This document shows positions 8,511-17,324 of a stretch of 64,000 nucleotides of DNA, piece after piece. The notes under the pieces are model-generated. The model saw nothing but the letters and a program-made list of their open reading frames with translations. It searched no databases and was not told the origin of the DNA. Made by a program: the position numbers and the translations under genes. This DNA comes from Bacteroidota bacterium (lineage in GTDB: Bacteria > Bacteroidota > Bacteroidia > Flavobacteriales > Flavobacteriaceae): contig JAEWJM010000025.1 in NCBI GenBank assembly GCA_023386585.1, forward strand, positions 124,001 through 188,000, read 5' to 3'. Numbering within the stretch: the stretch's first letter is position 1; every line of letters starts with the position of its first letter.

Positions 8511-9188
8511 TCAGTTCCTTCGGCTTCCCGAGTATATCATTATATAGTACAAAAGCGTGGCAATTGAACCAATCGCAGCGACAACGTATGTCCGCGCCGC
8601 CCATGTCAACGCATCTTTCGCACCGGCGTGCTCGTCGCGGGTCAACATTCGCTTGTTTTCGAGCCAGGCCAGTGCGCGGTGACTCGCGTCGTATTCTACC
8701 GGCAGCGTGATAAGCGAAAACAGTGTAGTAGCTGCAAAAATTATGATCCCGATCAAAAGCAGTTGCGGAAAGGTACGAATCATCAGGATTCCGGCGATGA
8801 GGATCCATTGCACTAAACTCGATGCAACCGAAACAACCGGAACAAGCGTCGAACGCAATTGAAGCCAACTGTAAGCTTGAGCATGTTGAACAGCGTGCCC
8901 GCATTCATGGGCTGCAACTGCTGCTGCTGCGGCGCTTCGCTGGTTATAAACCGCTTCACTTAGATTGACAGTCTTATCCGAAGGGTTGTAATGGTCGGTC
9001 AGACGCCCGGGAGTCGAAATCACCCGTACGTCACGTATTCCATGGTCGGCCAGCATTTGCTCGGCTATCTCGGCGCCGCTCATTCCGTTTTGCAAATGGA
9101 CGCGCGAATATTTTTCGAATTTATTTTTTAAGGTGCTACTCACAAGCCAACTCGCGAGCATCAGTCCAATCATCAGAATCAGGTACAT
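8511..9188 (-). CDS. Membrane zinc metallopeptidase (YugP/DUF2268-like neutral protease family)
   Basis: A 225-residue protein with an N-terminal membrane segment (LILMIGLMLASWLVSS) and two to three C-terminal hydrophobic helices enclosing a peptidase core. The zinc motif HECGH sits in AAHECGHAVQHAQAYS near residues 111-126, and RLTDHYNPSDKTVNLSEAVY precedes it as in the YugP family. Probable role: inner-membrane proteolysis; substrate unknown. Single-gene unit, convergent with the saccharopine-dehydrogenase-like gene. Confidence 0.88.
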   Translation of the reverse strand: MYLILMIGLMLASWLVSSTLKNKFEKYSRVHLQNGMSGAEIAEQMLADHGIRDVRVISTPGRLTDHYNPSDKTVNLSEAVYNQRSAAAAAVAAHECGHAVQHAQAYSWLQLRSTLVPVVSVASSLVQWILIAGILMIRTFPQLLLIGIIIFAATTLFSLITLPVEYDASHRALAWLENKRMLTRDEHAGAKDALTWAARTYVVAAIGSIATLLYYIMIYSGSRRN

Positions 9189-9281
9189 TTTTTCAGGTTT
9201 AAATTTGCAGCGCCCGGAGCAAAATCCGAACCATCAAAACCAAACCAACAATTACTGACCAATTGGCAGTTCAGCTAGTAT

Positions 9282-12254
9282 TTATCCCACGAGATTGATG
9301 ATTTTTCCGGGAACGACGATCACTTTATTCGGTGTGCGGCCGTCCATTTGCTTGATCGTACGTTCGTCGGCGAGAATGATTTCAGTGATTTCCTCCTTCG
9401 ACAATTCCAGCGGAAGCTCGATCATAAATTTCGTTTTGCCATTAAAGGAAACCGGATATTCTTTCGTGCTTTCGACAAGGTACTCCGGCCTAAACTCGGG
9501 GAACCGCACTTTCGAAATGCTTCCCTGATGCCCTAGTTTCGACCACAATTCTTCGGCAATATGGGGTGCATACGGCGAAATTACTATCGCAAGCGGTTCA
9601 AGTACCGAACGTTCGTGGCATTTCAAGGCGGTGAGTTCGTTCACGCAGATCATGAACTGTGAAACCGAAGTATTAAACGAGAATCCTTCAATATCGTCCT
9701 GGACTTTACGAATCGTTTTGTGAAGTGATTTCAAGGCTTCTTTCGACGCCGGATCCGAAGTAACGATCAAACCATTGTCGTCAAAATAGAGTCGCCACAG
9801 CTTTTTCAAAAACCCAAAAACTCCTGTAATTCCGGCGGTATTCCACGGTTTCGCCTGTTCAAGCGGCCCGAGGAACATCTCGTACAAACGCAGCGTGTCG
9901 GCACCGTATTCGGCACAAATGTCATCTGGAGTTACCACGTTATATTTCGATTTCGACATTTTTTCGACCTCGCGGCCAACGACGAATTTGCCGTTGTCTT
10001 CGGTGATGAATTCGGCGTTGATGAAGTCTTTGTTCAGGGGATGGTTCTTGAATTTTTCGATATCCAACTCGTCAGATGCATTGACAAGGCTGACATCAAC
10101 ATGGATTCCGTGAACAGCCTGACTGCCGATTTTTCCTTTCGAAATAAATTTGTTTGACCCTTCCAGACGATACGCGAATGCGCTCATCCCGAGAATCATT
10201 CCTTGATTTATCAGCTTTTTGAACGGTTCCTCGCTGTGGACAAATCCGCGATCCTTAAGGAACTTGTTCCAAAAACGCGAGTAAAGTAGGTGACCTGTCG
10301 CATGTTCGCTACCGCCGATGTACAAATCGACGTTTTGCCAATACGCTTCGGCTTCCTTTGAAACCATTTGCGTCGGATTGTGCGCATCCATATATCGCAG
10401 CCAATACCACGAGCTTCCCGCCCAACCTGGCATTGTGTTCAGTTCAAGTGGAAAAACCGTCTCGTTGTCGATCCGGTCGTTTGATACGACTTTGTGTTCG
10501 GTTACCGACCATGCCCATTCGCGTGAATTTCCAAGCGGTGGCTGTCCATCTTCGGTCGGAAGGTACTTTTCAACTTCGGGCAGGCGGACCGGCAAGAATT
10601 GAGGGTCGATCATTTGCGGAAGACCATCTTTGTAGTAAACCGGAAAAGGTTCACCCCAATACCGCTGTCGTGAAAAAACGGCGTCGCGCAGCCTGTAATT
10701 GGTACGTCCATAACCTTTTCCCATCTTTTCGAGTTCGTGGATCGCTTTCGCGGAAGCCTCTTTATAATCCATTCCATCAAGAAAACCCGAATTGGCGATT
10801 TTTACGTTTTCCTTTGAACTGAATGCTTCTTTGGAAATGTCGGTGTCGGCGAAAATATTCCGGATTTCCGGCATGCCTTTCTGTCCTTTAAAGAAATTCG
10901 CAAAAGCATAATCGCGTTCGTCGCCGCACGGAACTGCCATTACGGCTCCTGTTCCATAGCCTGCAAGAACATAATCCCCGATCCAGATTGGAATGGGTTC
11001 CTTTGTAAACGGATGTTCGGCAAAAGCGCCGGTGAATACTCCTGATATTGTCTTTACGTCTGCCATCCTATCGCGTTCCGATCTTCGTGCGCTCGCCTGA
11101 ACGTATGCATCAACGGCCGGCTTTTGCTCATCGGTTGTAATTTTCGAAACAATCTCGTGCTCCGGAGCAAGCGTCAGGAATGTTACGCCGAATATGGTAT
11201 CGGGACGTGTCGTGAAAACCGAAATCGTCGTAGGATTCGGTGCATCTTCTAACGGCGTGGCGAGCAACGCAGTATCAACGCTGGAATAAACTCCGGTGGA
11301 GGTTTCGGGAAGGCCGTAAAAACCTTCTGTAGGAACATTCAGCTCGCTATTGTCAATAACATCGAAAGTCACCATTGCGCCAACCGATTTCCCGATCCAG
11401 TTGCGTTGGCTTTCCTTTAAGGATTCCGTCCAGTCGATTGTTTCGAGTCCGTTTAATAGCCGCTCCGCATAAGCCGAGATGCGCATGCTCCATTGGGTCA
11501 TTTTCTTGCGGATGACCGCATGGCCGCCGCGTTCCGACACGCCGTTGACGATTTCATCGTTCGCAAGTACGGTTCCCAAAGCCGGACACCAGTTGACTTC
11601 GGTTTCGGCGAGGAATGTCAGCCGGTATTTGAGTAGTATTTTTTGTTGCTGATCGTCAGAAAATGCGTTCCATTGGTCTGCTGTGAAAGTCGAAACATCA
11701 TCGTCGCAGGCAGCGTGAATTCCGTCGGTGCCCGATTGTTCAAAACGCGAAATCAATGTACAGATGCTTTCCGCGCGGTCGCTGTCGAGGTTGTACCACG
11801 AATTGAAAAGCTGGATAAAAATATACTGCGTCCATTTGTAGTAATTCGGATCGGAAGTGCGGACTTCACGGCTCCAATCGAACGAAAAACCGATGCGGTC
11901 AAGCTGGCTGCGGTACCGCGCAATGTTTTCGCGTGTCGTTTTATCGGGATGCTGGCCGGTTTGTATCGCGTATTGCTCTGCGGGAAGCCCGAAGCTGTCG
12001 TAGCCTTGCGGGTGAAGTACGTTAAACCCTTTGTGCCGTTTGAATCGTGCGACGATATCTGACGCGATATAGCCCAGCGGATGTCCTACGTGGAGTCCGG
12101 CGCCCGACGGATACGGGAACATGTCGAGTATGTAATACTTAGGCTGTGGGCTGTGAGCTGTGGGCTGTGAGCTTGGGTTTTGGGCAGCGAATGTCTGGTT
12201 TTCGGCCCAGAACTTTTGCCACTTCTGTTCTATTTCGTTTGGATTGTACTTCAT
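9282..12254 (-). CDS. leuS: Leucyl-tRNA synthetase, with a repeat-derived insertion near the N-terminus
   Basis: A 990-residue class I synthetase that charges tRNA-Leu. HIGH-type motif HVGHPLGY near residue 55, a large CP1 editing insertion (TTRPDTIFGVTF), KMSKS in VEKMSKSKYNVV near residue 725, and a C-terminal anticodon-binding region. The start is the ATG ending at 12254 (MKYNPNEIEQKW); 25 further in-frame residues upstream are unlike the family. Between AENQTFAAQ and KYYILDMFPYPSG lies an extra run rich in Ser, Pro, Gln and His. It is encoded by two perfect copies of a 14-bp repeat, an unusual in-frame insertion of what looks like an intergenic repeat. Confidence 0.97.
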   Translation of the reverse strand: MKYNPNEIEQKWQKFWAENQTFAAQNPSSQPTAHSPQPKYYILDMFPYPSGAGLHVGHPLGYIASDIVARFKRHKGFNVLHPQGYDSFGLPAEQYAIQTGQHPDKTTRENIARYRSQLDRIGFSFDWSREVRTSDPNYYKWTQYIFIQLFNSWYNLDSDRAESICTLISRFEQSGTDGIHAACDDDVSTFTADQWNAFSDDQQQKILLKYRLTFLAETEVNWCPALGTVLANDEIVNGVSERGGHAVIRKKMTQWSMRISAYAERLLNGLETIDWTESLKESQRNWIGKSVGAMVTFDVIDNSELNVPTEGFYGLPETSTGVYSSVDTALLATPLEDAPNPTTISVFTTRPDTIFGVTFLTLAPEHEIVSKITTDEQKPAVDAYVQASARRSERDRMADVKTISGVFTGAFAEHPFTKEPIPIWIGDYVLAGYGTGAVMAVPCGDERDYAFANFFKGQKGMPEIRNIFADTDISKEAFSSKENVKIANSGFLDGMDYKEASAKAIHELEKMGKGYGRTNYRLRDAVFSRQRYWGEPFPVYYKDGLPQMIDPQFLPVRLPEVEKYLPTEDGQPPLGNSREWAWSVTEHKVVSNDRIDNETVFPLELNTMPGWAGSSWYWLRYMDAHNPTQMVSKEAEAYWQNVDLYIGGSEHATGHLLYSRFWNKFLKDRGFVHSEEPFKKLINQGMILGMSAFAYRLEGSNKFISKGKIGSQAVHGIHVDVSLVNASDELDIEKFKNHPLNKDFINAEFITEDNGKFVVGREVEKMSKSKYNVVTPDDICAEYGADTLRLYEMFLGPLEQAKPWNTAGITGVFGFLKKLWRLYFDDNGLIVTSDPASKEALKSLHKTIRKVQDDIEGFSFNTSVSQFMICVNELTALKCHERSVLEPLAIVISPYAPHIAEELWSKLGHQGSISKVRFPEFRPEYLVESTKEYPVSFNGKTKFMIELPLELSKEEITEIILADERTIKQMDGRTPNKVIVVPGKIINLVG
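12146..12176. repeat. 14-bp tandem repeat inside leuS
   Basis: On the plus strand GTGGGCTGTGAGCT is repeated twice in tandem, with partial flanking copies. Its words (GAGCTGTGGG, GGGCTGTGAGC) also appear in the gap after ftsX. In leuS it is read in frame as SQPTAHS-like residues. Confidence 0.75.
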
Positions 12255-12492
12255 TGTAATTATTAATTCGCTTTGCGTGGAACGATTTAGCCCTGCGCAG
12301 CGGCATACTTTTTTGCTTTTGGAAAACACGGAATTTCGGGTTGGCCGACGGCAAAAAAGATACAGCGGATAGCAGGAAACAGCTCCTGAAAATCGGCATG
12401 GGGAGCAAATTTACGCTTATTGCAGCAAAGACAAAACTTTGACGGCTATTAAGCAAAAATCTTATTACTTTTACGGGCACAAATCAGCCTTT
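12255..12492. other. Intergenic region between divergent leuS and ftsX
   Basis: About 240 bp containing the two divergent promoters. A TACTTTTA at 12466-12473 is a near-match to the -7 element for ftsX; no good match was found for leuS. No RNA gene or conserved small ORF was recognised. Confidence 0.4.
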
Positions 12493-13368
12493 ATGATATC
12501 GAAGTTCGACAGGTTCCAGAAGCGCAGGTTAATTTCCTCTTATTTTTCGGTAGTCCTGAGTATTTTCCTGGTACTATTTCTATTGGGGATTCTTGGCCTA
12601 TTCGTGATTAATTCGCGCAGGCTTTCAGACGATTTCAAGGAAGAGATCGCGATGACGGTTTTTTTCAAGAATGAAGCGAAGGATTCCACACTGACAGCGT
12701 TTGGCGAGCAATTGAAACATGCGCCGTTCGCGCGGAATTTCAAGTACGTTTCAAAAGAAGAAGCGGCGGCGACGCATAAGGAAGTGATTGGCGAGGATTT
12801 CATGCAGTTCCTTGGGATGAACCCGCTGCAGAACTCGTACGACATTCATTTGAAGGCGAATTATGTAAATAATGACAGCATTAAGAGAATCGAGAACCGG
12901 CTGCGCGAAAACGACATGATTGCCGATATTGTGTATGACAAGCAATTGGTTAACCTGGTGAATGATAACATCCAGAAAGTCAGTATGTGGATTTTGATCG
13001 TCAGTGGTTTTCTGGCATTGGTTGCAGTGCTGCTGATCAACAGTTCGATGCGGCTTTCGATTCATTCAAACCGGTTTATTATCAAGACGATGCAGATGGT
13101 TGGCGCGACAAAATCGTTCATCCGAAAGCCGTTTATCTGGAAGAGCATCCGCTTGGGCGTGATCGGATCGGTGCTCGCAGTGCTGGCGCTGATGGGCGTT
13201 CTTTATTATGTGGATACGAATTTTCCGAACCTCGGAATCATGCAGGACCAGATTCTGGTTGGCCTGGTGCTCGTTGGCGTTGTAGTCGTTGGAATCCTGA
13301 TCACCTGGATCAGCACGTTCATCGCTACGCAGCGCTTTTTGAATCTGAGGACAGACGATCTCTATTAG
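12493..13368 (+). CDS. ftsX: Cell division ABC-transporter permease FtsX
   Basis: A 291-residue inner-membrane protein that, with FtsE, regulates peptidoglycan hydrolases at the septum. N-terminal helix YFSVVLSIFLVLFLLGILGLFV, a periplasmic domain (residues about 50-160), and three C-terminal helices with the FtsX-like WILIVSGFLALVAVLLINSSMRLSI and TMQMVGATKSFIRKPF. The start is the ATG at 12493, where similarity to flavobacterial FtsX begins; earlier in-frame codons are ignored. ftsE is not in the window. It heads the ftsX-DUF3098-uppP-truB gene order common in flavobacteria. Confidence 0.93.
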   Translation: MISKFDRFQKRRLISSYFSVVLSIFLVLFLLGILGLFVINSRRLSDDFKEEIAMTVFFKNEAKDSTLTAFGEQLKHAPFARNFKYVSKEEAAATHKEVIGEDFMQFLGMNPLQNSYDIHLKANYVNNDSIKRIENRLRENDMIADIVYDKQLVNLVNDNIQKVSMWILIVSGFLALVAVLLINSSMRLSIHSNRFIIKTMQMVGATKSFIRKPFIWKSIRLGVIGSVLAVLALMGVLYYVDTNFPNLGIMQDQILVGLVLVGVVVVGILITWISTFIATQRFLNLRTDDLY

Positions 13369-13509
13369 CTTTGAGCTGTGGGGATTAAGCTTTAAGCCCA
13401 ATGTGAAGTCGTATGTCAGAATTCCTGATCAGCACCAATTGATCGATCTTTTCTAATTTTAGTATAAACAAGCCTATAGCTTACAGCTTATAGCCCAAAG
13501 CTTTCAGAA
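13369..13509. repeat. Intergenic degenerate repeat region after ftsX
   Basis: 141 bp rich in related words (GAGCTGTGGG, AAGCTTTAAGCCC, TAGCTTACAGCTTATAGCCC) that resemble the repeat found inside leuS. It contains a weak -7-like TAATTTTA before the DUF3098 gene. No coding signal was seen. Confidence 0.5.
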
Positions 13510-13761
13510 ATGCCAAAAAAACAATTAACCCCTGATAACAACGAATTCCTTTTCGGGAAACTCAACTACCGTATCCTGCTGATCGGACTTGGTGTAATTG
13601 CACTGGGTTTCGTACTGATGTCGGGCGGAGGCAGCGACAATCCTGCGGTTTTTAACGAGGATATTTTCAGTTTCCGAAGAATTCGCCTGGCGCCGACGGT
13701 GGTTCTTATCGGTTTTGGGATCATTATTTACTCCATCCTGAAAAACCCGAAAAGGCCATGA
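13510..13761 (+). CDS. DUF3098 family small membrane protein
   Basis: An 83-residue protein with two transmembrane helices (ILLIGLGVIALGFVLMSGG and LAPTVVLIGFGIIIYSIL) separated by a short loop with the FNEDIFSFRRI motif of DUF3098. Function is unknown; the family is always found next to ftsX and uppP in flavobacteria, suggesting an envelope or division role (inference from context). Its TGA overlaps the uppP ATG by four bases. Confidence 0.88.
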   Translation: MPKKQLTPDNNEFLFGKLNYRILLIGLGVIALGFVLMSGGGSDNPAVFNEDIFSFRRIRLAPTVVLIGFGIIIYSILKNPKRP

Positions 13762-14576
13762 TGGACTATTTTCACGCATTTGTAATTTCCTTTATTGAAG
13801 GACTGACCGAGTATTTGCCGGTGTCATCGACGGCACACATGATATTTGCAAGCTCGTATTACGGAATTGAAAATCAGGATTTCGTTAAGTTTTTCCAGGT
13901 TTCGATCCAGTTCGGGGCAATTCTCGCGGTAGTCGTTTTGTATTGGAAGAAGTTCTTCGACTTTAGCAGGATCAATTTTTTCGTCAAACTTGCCATTGCG
14001 GTTATCCCGGCGCTGATCCTGGGGAAAATATTCGATGACATGATCGATGAAATTCTGGAAAGGCCAATTCCGATTGCATGCGCGTTGATTATCGGCGGAA
14101 TTGCGTTGCTGTTTCTCGACGAATATTTCAAGCACCAGACCATTCACCGCGAAGAAGATATAACCCGGAAAAATGCACTTGCAATCGGATTCTGGCAATG
14201 TCTGGCGATGATGCCCGGAACCAGCCGATCGGCGGCGTCGATCATTGGTGGAATGCAGCAGCGCCTCGACAGGAAAACGGCGGCCGAATTTTCGTTTTTT
14301 CTTGCCGTGCCAACGATGTTCGCCGTTACTTGTTATGCAACTTTCCTGAAAACCTATCCCGATTCAAAAATGAAAGGCTATGAGCTGCTTCAGCAATCGC
14401 CTGACAACCTGATGATTTTCCTGATGGGTAACGTCGTGGCTTTTGTCGTTGCCTTGGTAGCGGTGAAGCTTTTCATTGGCGTGGTCAAAAAATACGGATT
14501 TAAGCCTTGGGGCTGGTACCGTATCGTGGCGGGAATCATTTTCCTTGTTTATTTTACCAATCACACACGCCCTTGA
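13758..14576 (+). CDS. uppP: Undecaprenyl-diphosphate phosphatase
   Basis: A 272-residue inner-membrane enzyme that dephosphorylates undecaprenyl pyrophosphate to recycle the lipid carrier of cell-wall synthesis. Signatures: EGLTEYLPVSSTAHM at residues about 14-28 and the phosphatase motif PGTSRSAASI near residue 153, with about eight membrane helices. The start ATGATG overlaps the DUF3098 stop, so coupling is likely. The stop TGA overlaps the TTG start of truB. Confidence 0.95.
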   Translation: MMDYFHAFVISFIEGLTEYLPVSSTAHMIFASSYYGIENQDFVKFFQVSIQFGAILAVVVLYWKKFFDFSRINFFVKLAIAVIPALILGKIFDDMIDEILERPIPIACALIIGGIALLFLDEYFKHQTIHREEDITRKNALAIGFWQCLAMMPGTSRSAASIIGGMQQRLDRKTAAEFSFFLAVPTMFAVTCYATFLKTYPDSKMKGYELLQQSPDNLMIFLMGNVVAFVVALVAVKLFIGVVKKYGFKPWGWYRIVAGIIFLVYFTNHTRP

Positions 14577-15268
14577 TTTCAGCCGAAGATTTTTTGGACG
14601 GCCAGATTTTGCTGATCGACAAGCCGCTACACTGGACCTCTTTTCAGGCAGTGAACAAACTGAAATGGATTTTGAAAAGCCGCTTCGGACTAAAAAAGAT
14701 AAAAATCGGACACGCCGGCACGCTCGACCCGCTGGCTTCCGGACTGCTGATCGTTTGCACCGGAAAGGCTACCAAGACGATTCAGGAAATTCAGGGTCAG
14801 ACGAAGGAATATACCGGCACTTTCTTTATAGGTGCGACAACGCCTTCCTACGATCTTGAAACCGAAATCGACGAAACTTTTCCCACGAGCCACATCGATA
14901 ACGACCTCATCTTAAAAACGGCGGAAAAATTTATCGGTGAAATCGATCAGAAGCCACCAATTTTTTCCGCAATAAAAAAAGAGGGCAAACGGCTTTACGA
15001 ACATGCCCGTGCCGGCGAACAGGTCGAAATCGCCTCCCGAAAAACCACAGTCTACGACTTCGAAATCACGAAACTACAACTGCCTCAAATCGGCTTCCGT
15101 ATCAGATGCAGCAAAGGAACCTACATCCGTTCGATTGCATACGATTTCGGAGTGGCACTGAAGTCGGGCGCGCACCTGACCCAATTGCGTCGTACAAAAA
15201 TTGGAGATTACGATGTGCGCAATGCGACGTTAATCACCGATTTTGAAGAATCACTGGACAAGGTTTGA
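14573..15268 (+). CDS. truB: tRNA pseudouridine-55 synthase
   Basis: A 231-residue enzyme that isomerises U55 in the T-loop of tRNAs. Catalytic Asp in GHAGTLDPLASGLL near residues 43-56, KPLHWTSFQAVNKL near residue 17, and the PPIFSAIKKEGKRLYEHAR and RCSKGTYIRSIAYDFG motifs. I place the start at TTG 14573, which overlaps the uppP stop as TTGA. This gives the usual family length, while the longer frame upstream is only a shadow of uppP. The 3' end overlaps the convergent thioredoxin-like gene by 18 bp. Confidence 0.93.
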   Translation: MISAEDFLDGQILLIDKPLHWTSFQAVNKLKWILKSRFGLKKIKIGHAGTLDPLASGLLIVCTGKATKTIQEIQGQTKEYTGTFFIGATTPSYDLETEIDETFPTSHIDNDLILKTAEKFIGEIDQKPPIFSAIKKEGKRLYEHARAGEQVEIASRKTTVYDFEITKLQLPQIGFRIRCSKGTYIRSIAYDFGVALKSGAHLTQLRRTKIGDYDVRNATLITDFEESLDKV

Positions 15269-15865
15269 GTCGGCTTTCACCATGATGGATGTAATTTCTT
15301 GCATCGTCGAATGGCCTTTATCGTGCAGGTACCAAAGCTGCAAATCGGCTTTTATCTGATCGGTAACTGCGCCAAACTCGGCTTTCTTTCTCAGAATCAA
15401 CTCTGCAGCGCCTTTTGGCCGCGGTCCCCAATGAGCAACAACTTTGTGCTCGTCATCAATCACGATTAGTTTCGGGATCGACTTTGCTCCGTTCGACAGG
15501 AATAGGTTCATCAACTCTTCATTCTCATCGCGGAAAACGATACGAAGATCAATTTTTGGAGCCGATTCAGCCATGAGATGGATAATTGGAACAATCTGCG
15601 CTGCATCGCCACACCAGCCTTCCGAAATTACAAGCCAGGTATATTTTTTCTTGATTCCGCTAAGAGATTGTGTGATTTCCGGTTTGAGTTCAATCGTTTT
15701 TTCAAGCCTGTTCATCCTTGTCTCGTTGAGCAAGCTGTAATGCGTGAGCTCGTCCGACTGCACAGCACCGGTCGCTTTCCCGTCTGCAAGAAGCTGTGAA
15801 ATAATTGCACGATATTCACCATAAGAATGACTTCGGGTGAGGCTTTCTTTAATAATTGCGGTCAT
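15251..15865 (-). CDS. Thioredoxin-fold protein with a CGDA active site
   Basis: A 204-residue soluble protein. After a helical N-terminal part (residues 1-65) a thioredoxin fold follows, with WLVISEGWCGDAAQIVPII near residue 80 and the cis-Pro region AKSIPKLIVID near residue 130. The usual WCxxC is WCGDA, so only the first Cys is present and classical dithiol exchange is not possible. Families of this type are annotated as thioredoxin family proteins in flavobacteria; the role is unknown. The start is the ATG ending at 15865, just after a perfect -7 element. Confidence 0.82.
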   Translation of the reverse strand: MTAIIKESLTRSHSYGEYRAIISQLLADGKATGAVQSDELTHYSLLNETRMNRLEKTIELKPEITQSLSGIKKKYTWLVISEGWCGDAAQIVPIIHLMAESAPKIDLRIVFRDENEELMNLFLSNGAKSIPKLIVIDDEHKVVAHWGPRPKGAAELILRKKAEFGAVTDQIKADLQLWYLHDKGHSTMQEITSIMVKADSNLVQ

Positions 15866-15879
15866 GTCAAAAGTTTTTG

Positions 15880-15887
15880 CAAATTTA
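15880..15887 (-). promoter_or_regulatory. -7 element for the thioredoxin-like gene
   Basis: Minus-strand TAAATTTG, a perfect TAnnTTTG match, 14 bp upstream of the ATG. Confidence 0.55.
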
Positions 15888-15914
15888 GGCAATCCGCGCG
15901 TAAATAAATTTCGT

Positions 15915-15942
15915 GGCATATTTTAAAAAATCATAATATGCC
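15915..15942. promoter_or_regulatory. Inverted repeat directly upstream of the pyrH -7 element
   Basis: GGCATATT (15915-15922) and AATATGCC (15935-15942) are perfect 8-bp arms around a 12-bp AT-rich spacer. The right arm abuts the pyrH -7 element, so it could be an operator. This rests on symmetry alone. Confidence 0.35.
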
Positions 15943-15950
15943 TATATTTG
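15943..15950 (+). promoter_or_regulatory. -7 element for pyrH
   Basis: TATATTTG, a perfect TAnnTTTG match, 28 bp before the pyrH ATG. Confidence 0.6.
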
Positions 15951-15978
15951 CACGACCTGCGAAAAAGGTCAAAAACGA

Positions 15979-16686
15979 ATGAAATACAAAAGAATCCTCC
16001 TGAAATTAAGCGGTGAAGCGCTAATGGGCGACAGGCAATACGGAATCGATCCGGCAAGGCTCGCCGAGTATGCCGAAGAGATCAAAAAGATCCATTCCCG
16101 CGGCGTACAGATTGCGATCGTTATCGGCGGAGGCAACATTTTCAGGGGCGTTTCGGGCGCTAGCAACGGAATGGATCGCGTACAAGGCGATTACATGGGA
16201 ATGCTCGCGACGGTAATCAATGGTATGGCGCTTCAGGGCGCGCTCGAAGATAAAGGAATGCTGACAAGGCTTCAGACCGCATTGAAAATCGAAGCTATTG
16301 CCGAGCCATACATTAAGCGCCGCGCAGTGCGACACCTCGAAAAAGGCCGCATCGTGATTTTTGGCGCCGGAACCGGAAATCCATATTTTACTACTGACAC
16401 GGCTGCTGTGTTGCGCGGAGTTGAAATCGATGCCGATGTGATTTTAAAAGGAACACGTGTCGACGGAATTTACACTTCCGATCCTGAAAAAGACAAGGAC
16501 GCCACAAAATATGACCATATTACCTTCGACGATGTAATCCGGAAAGGTTTGAACGTAATGGATACAACAGCGTTTACGCTCAGCCTTGAAAACGAGTTGC
16601 CGATCGTTGTATTCGACATGAACAAGGAAAATAACCTGCTTAAAATTTGCGAAGGCGAAAATATCGGAACGGTAGTCAGCATTTAG
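15979..16686 (+). CDS. pyrH: UMP kinase
   Basis: A 235-residue cytosolic amino-acid-kinase-fold enzyme that phosphorylates UMP to UDP. Signatures are KRILLKLSGEALMG at the N-terminus, IAIVIGGGNIFRGV near residue 48, and GAGTGNPYFTTDTAAVLRG near residue 130. The length is normal. It is 27 bp upstream of frr, with which it forms a conserved operon. Confidence 0.97.
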   Translation: MKYKRILLKLSGEALMGDRQYGIDPARLAEYAEEIKKIHSRGVQIAIVIGGGNIFRGVSGASNGMDRVQGDYMGMLATVINGMALQGALEDKGMLTRLQTALKIEAIAEPYIKRRAVRHLEKGRIVIFGAGTGNPYFTTDTAAVLRGVEIDADVILKGTRVDGIYTSDPEKDKDATKYDHITFDDVIRKGLNVMDTTAFTLSLENELPIVVFDMNKENNLLKICEGENIGTVVSI

Positions 16687-16713
16687 CGGATCAAAAAGAA
16701 AAAAGCAATCAAT

Positions 16714-17277
16714 ATGACCGAGGAAATTGATTTTATTTTAGACAGTACGCGGGAATCGATGGAAGGTTCCATTGCACACCTTGAAAAAGAGTTCATAAAC
16801 ATACGTGCCGGAAAGGCATCACCAGCCATGTTGGGCGGTGTTTTCGTAGATTATTACGGAGCAGCGACACCACTTTCACAGGTGGCCAATATCAATATTC
16901 CCGATGCGCGGACGATTACTGTCCAACCGTGGGAAAAGAAAATGCTCCAGGTAATCGAAAAGGCGATCCAGGTTGCGAATCTTGGTTTCAATCCGATGAA
17001 CAACGGTGAAAACATCATCATCAGCGTTCCTCCGCTCACAGAAGAGCGACGCCGCGACCTGGCAAAACAGGCGAAAGCGGAAGCCGAAGATGCGAAGATC
17101 GGCGTGCGGAATTCGCGCAAGGAAGCCAACACCGAAATCAAAAAACTGGAAAAAGAAGGCACCTCCGAAGACATCTGCAAGAGCGCTGAAGAAGAAGTGC
17201 AAAATCTAACCAATTCCTTTATTCGGAAAATCGATGAATTGCTCGCGATAAAGGAAGCGGAAATAATGAAAGTGTGA
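16714..17277 (+). CDS. frr: Ribosome recycling factor
   Basis: A 187-residue protein that dissociates post-termination ribosomes together with EF-G. Typical features: IRAGKASPAMLGGVFVDYYG near residue 30, PWEKKMLQVIEKAIQ and the helix-rich C-terminal bundle ending AIKEAEIMKV. The length is normal. It is followed at once by a terminator. Confidence 0.97.
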   Translation: MTEEIDFILDSTRESMEGSIAHLEKEFINIRAGKASPAMLGGVFVDYYGAATPLSQVANINIPDARTITVQPWEKKMLQVIEKAIQVANLGFNPMNNGENIIISVPPLTEERRRDLAKQAKAEAEDAKIGVRNSRKEANTEIKKLEKEGTSEDICKSAEEEVQNLTNSFIRKIDELLAIKEAEIMKV

Positions 17278-17279
17278 TT

Positions 17280-17299
17280 AATCCGTCAGAAGACGGATT
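17280..17299 (+). terminator. Intrinsic terminator after frr
   Basis: AATCCGTC/GACGGATT 8-bp arms with an AGAA loop, followed by a T-rich run. Confidence 0.88.
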
Positions 17300-17324
17300 T
17301 TTTATTTAACGCCAGCGCCGACTG

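Noticed and set aside
9197..9204. Plus-strand TAAATTTG before 9,205, a perfect -7 match
   Set aside because: No plus-strand gene follows it; the nearest genes are the zinc peptidase and leuS on the minus strand. Treated as a chance match.
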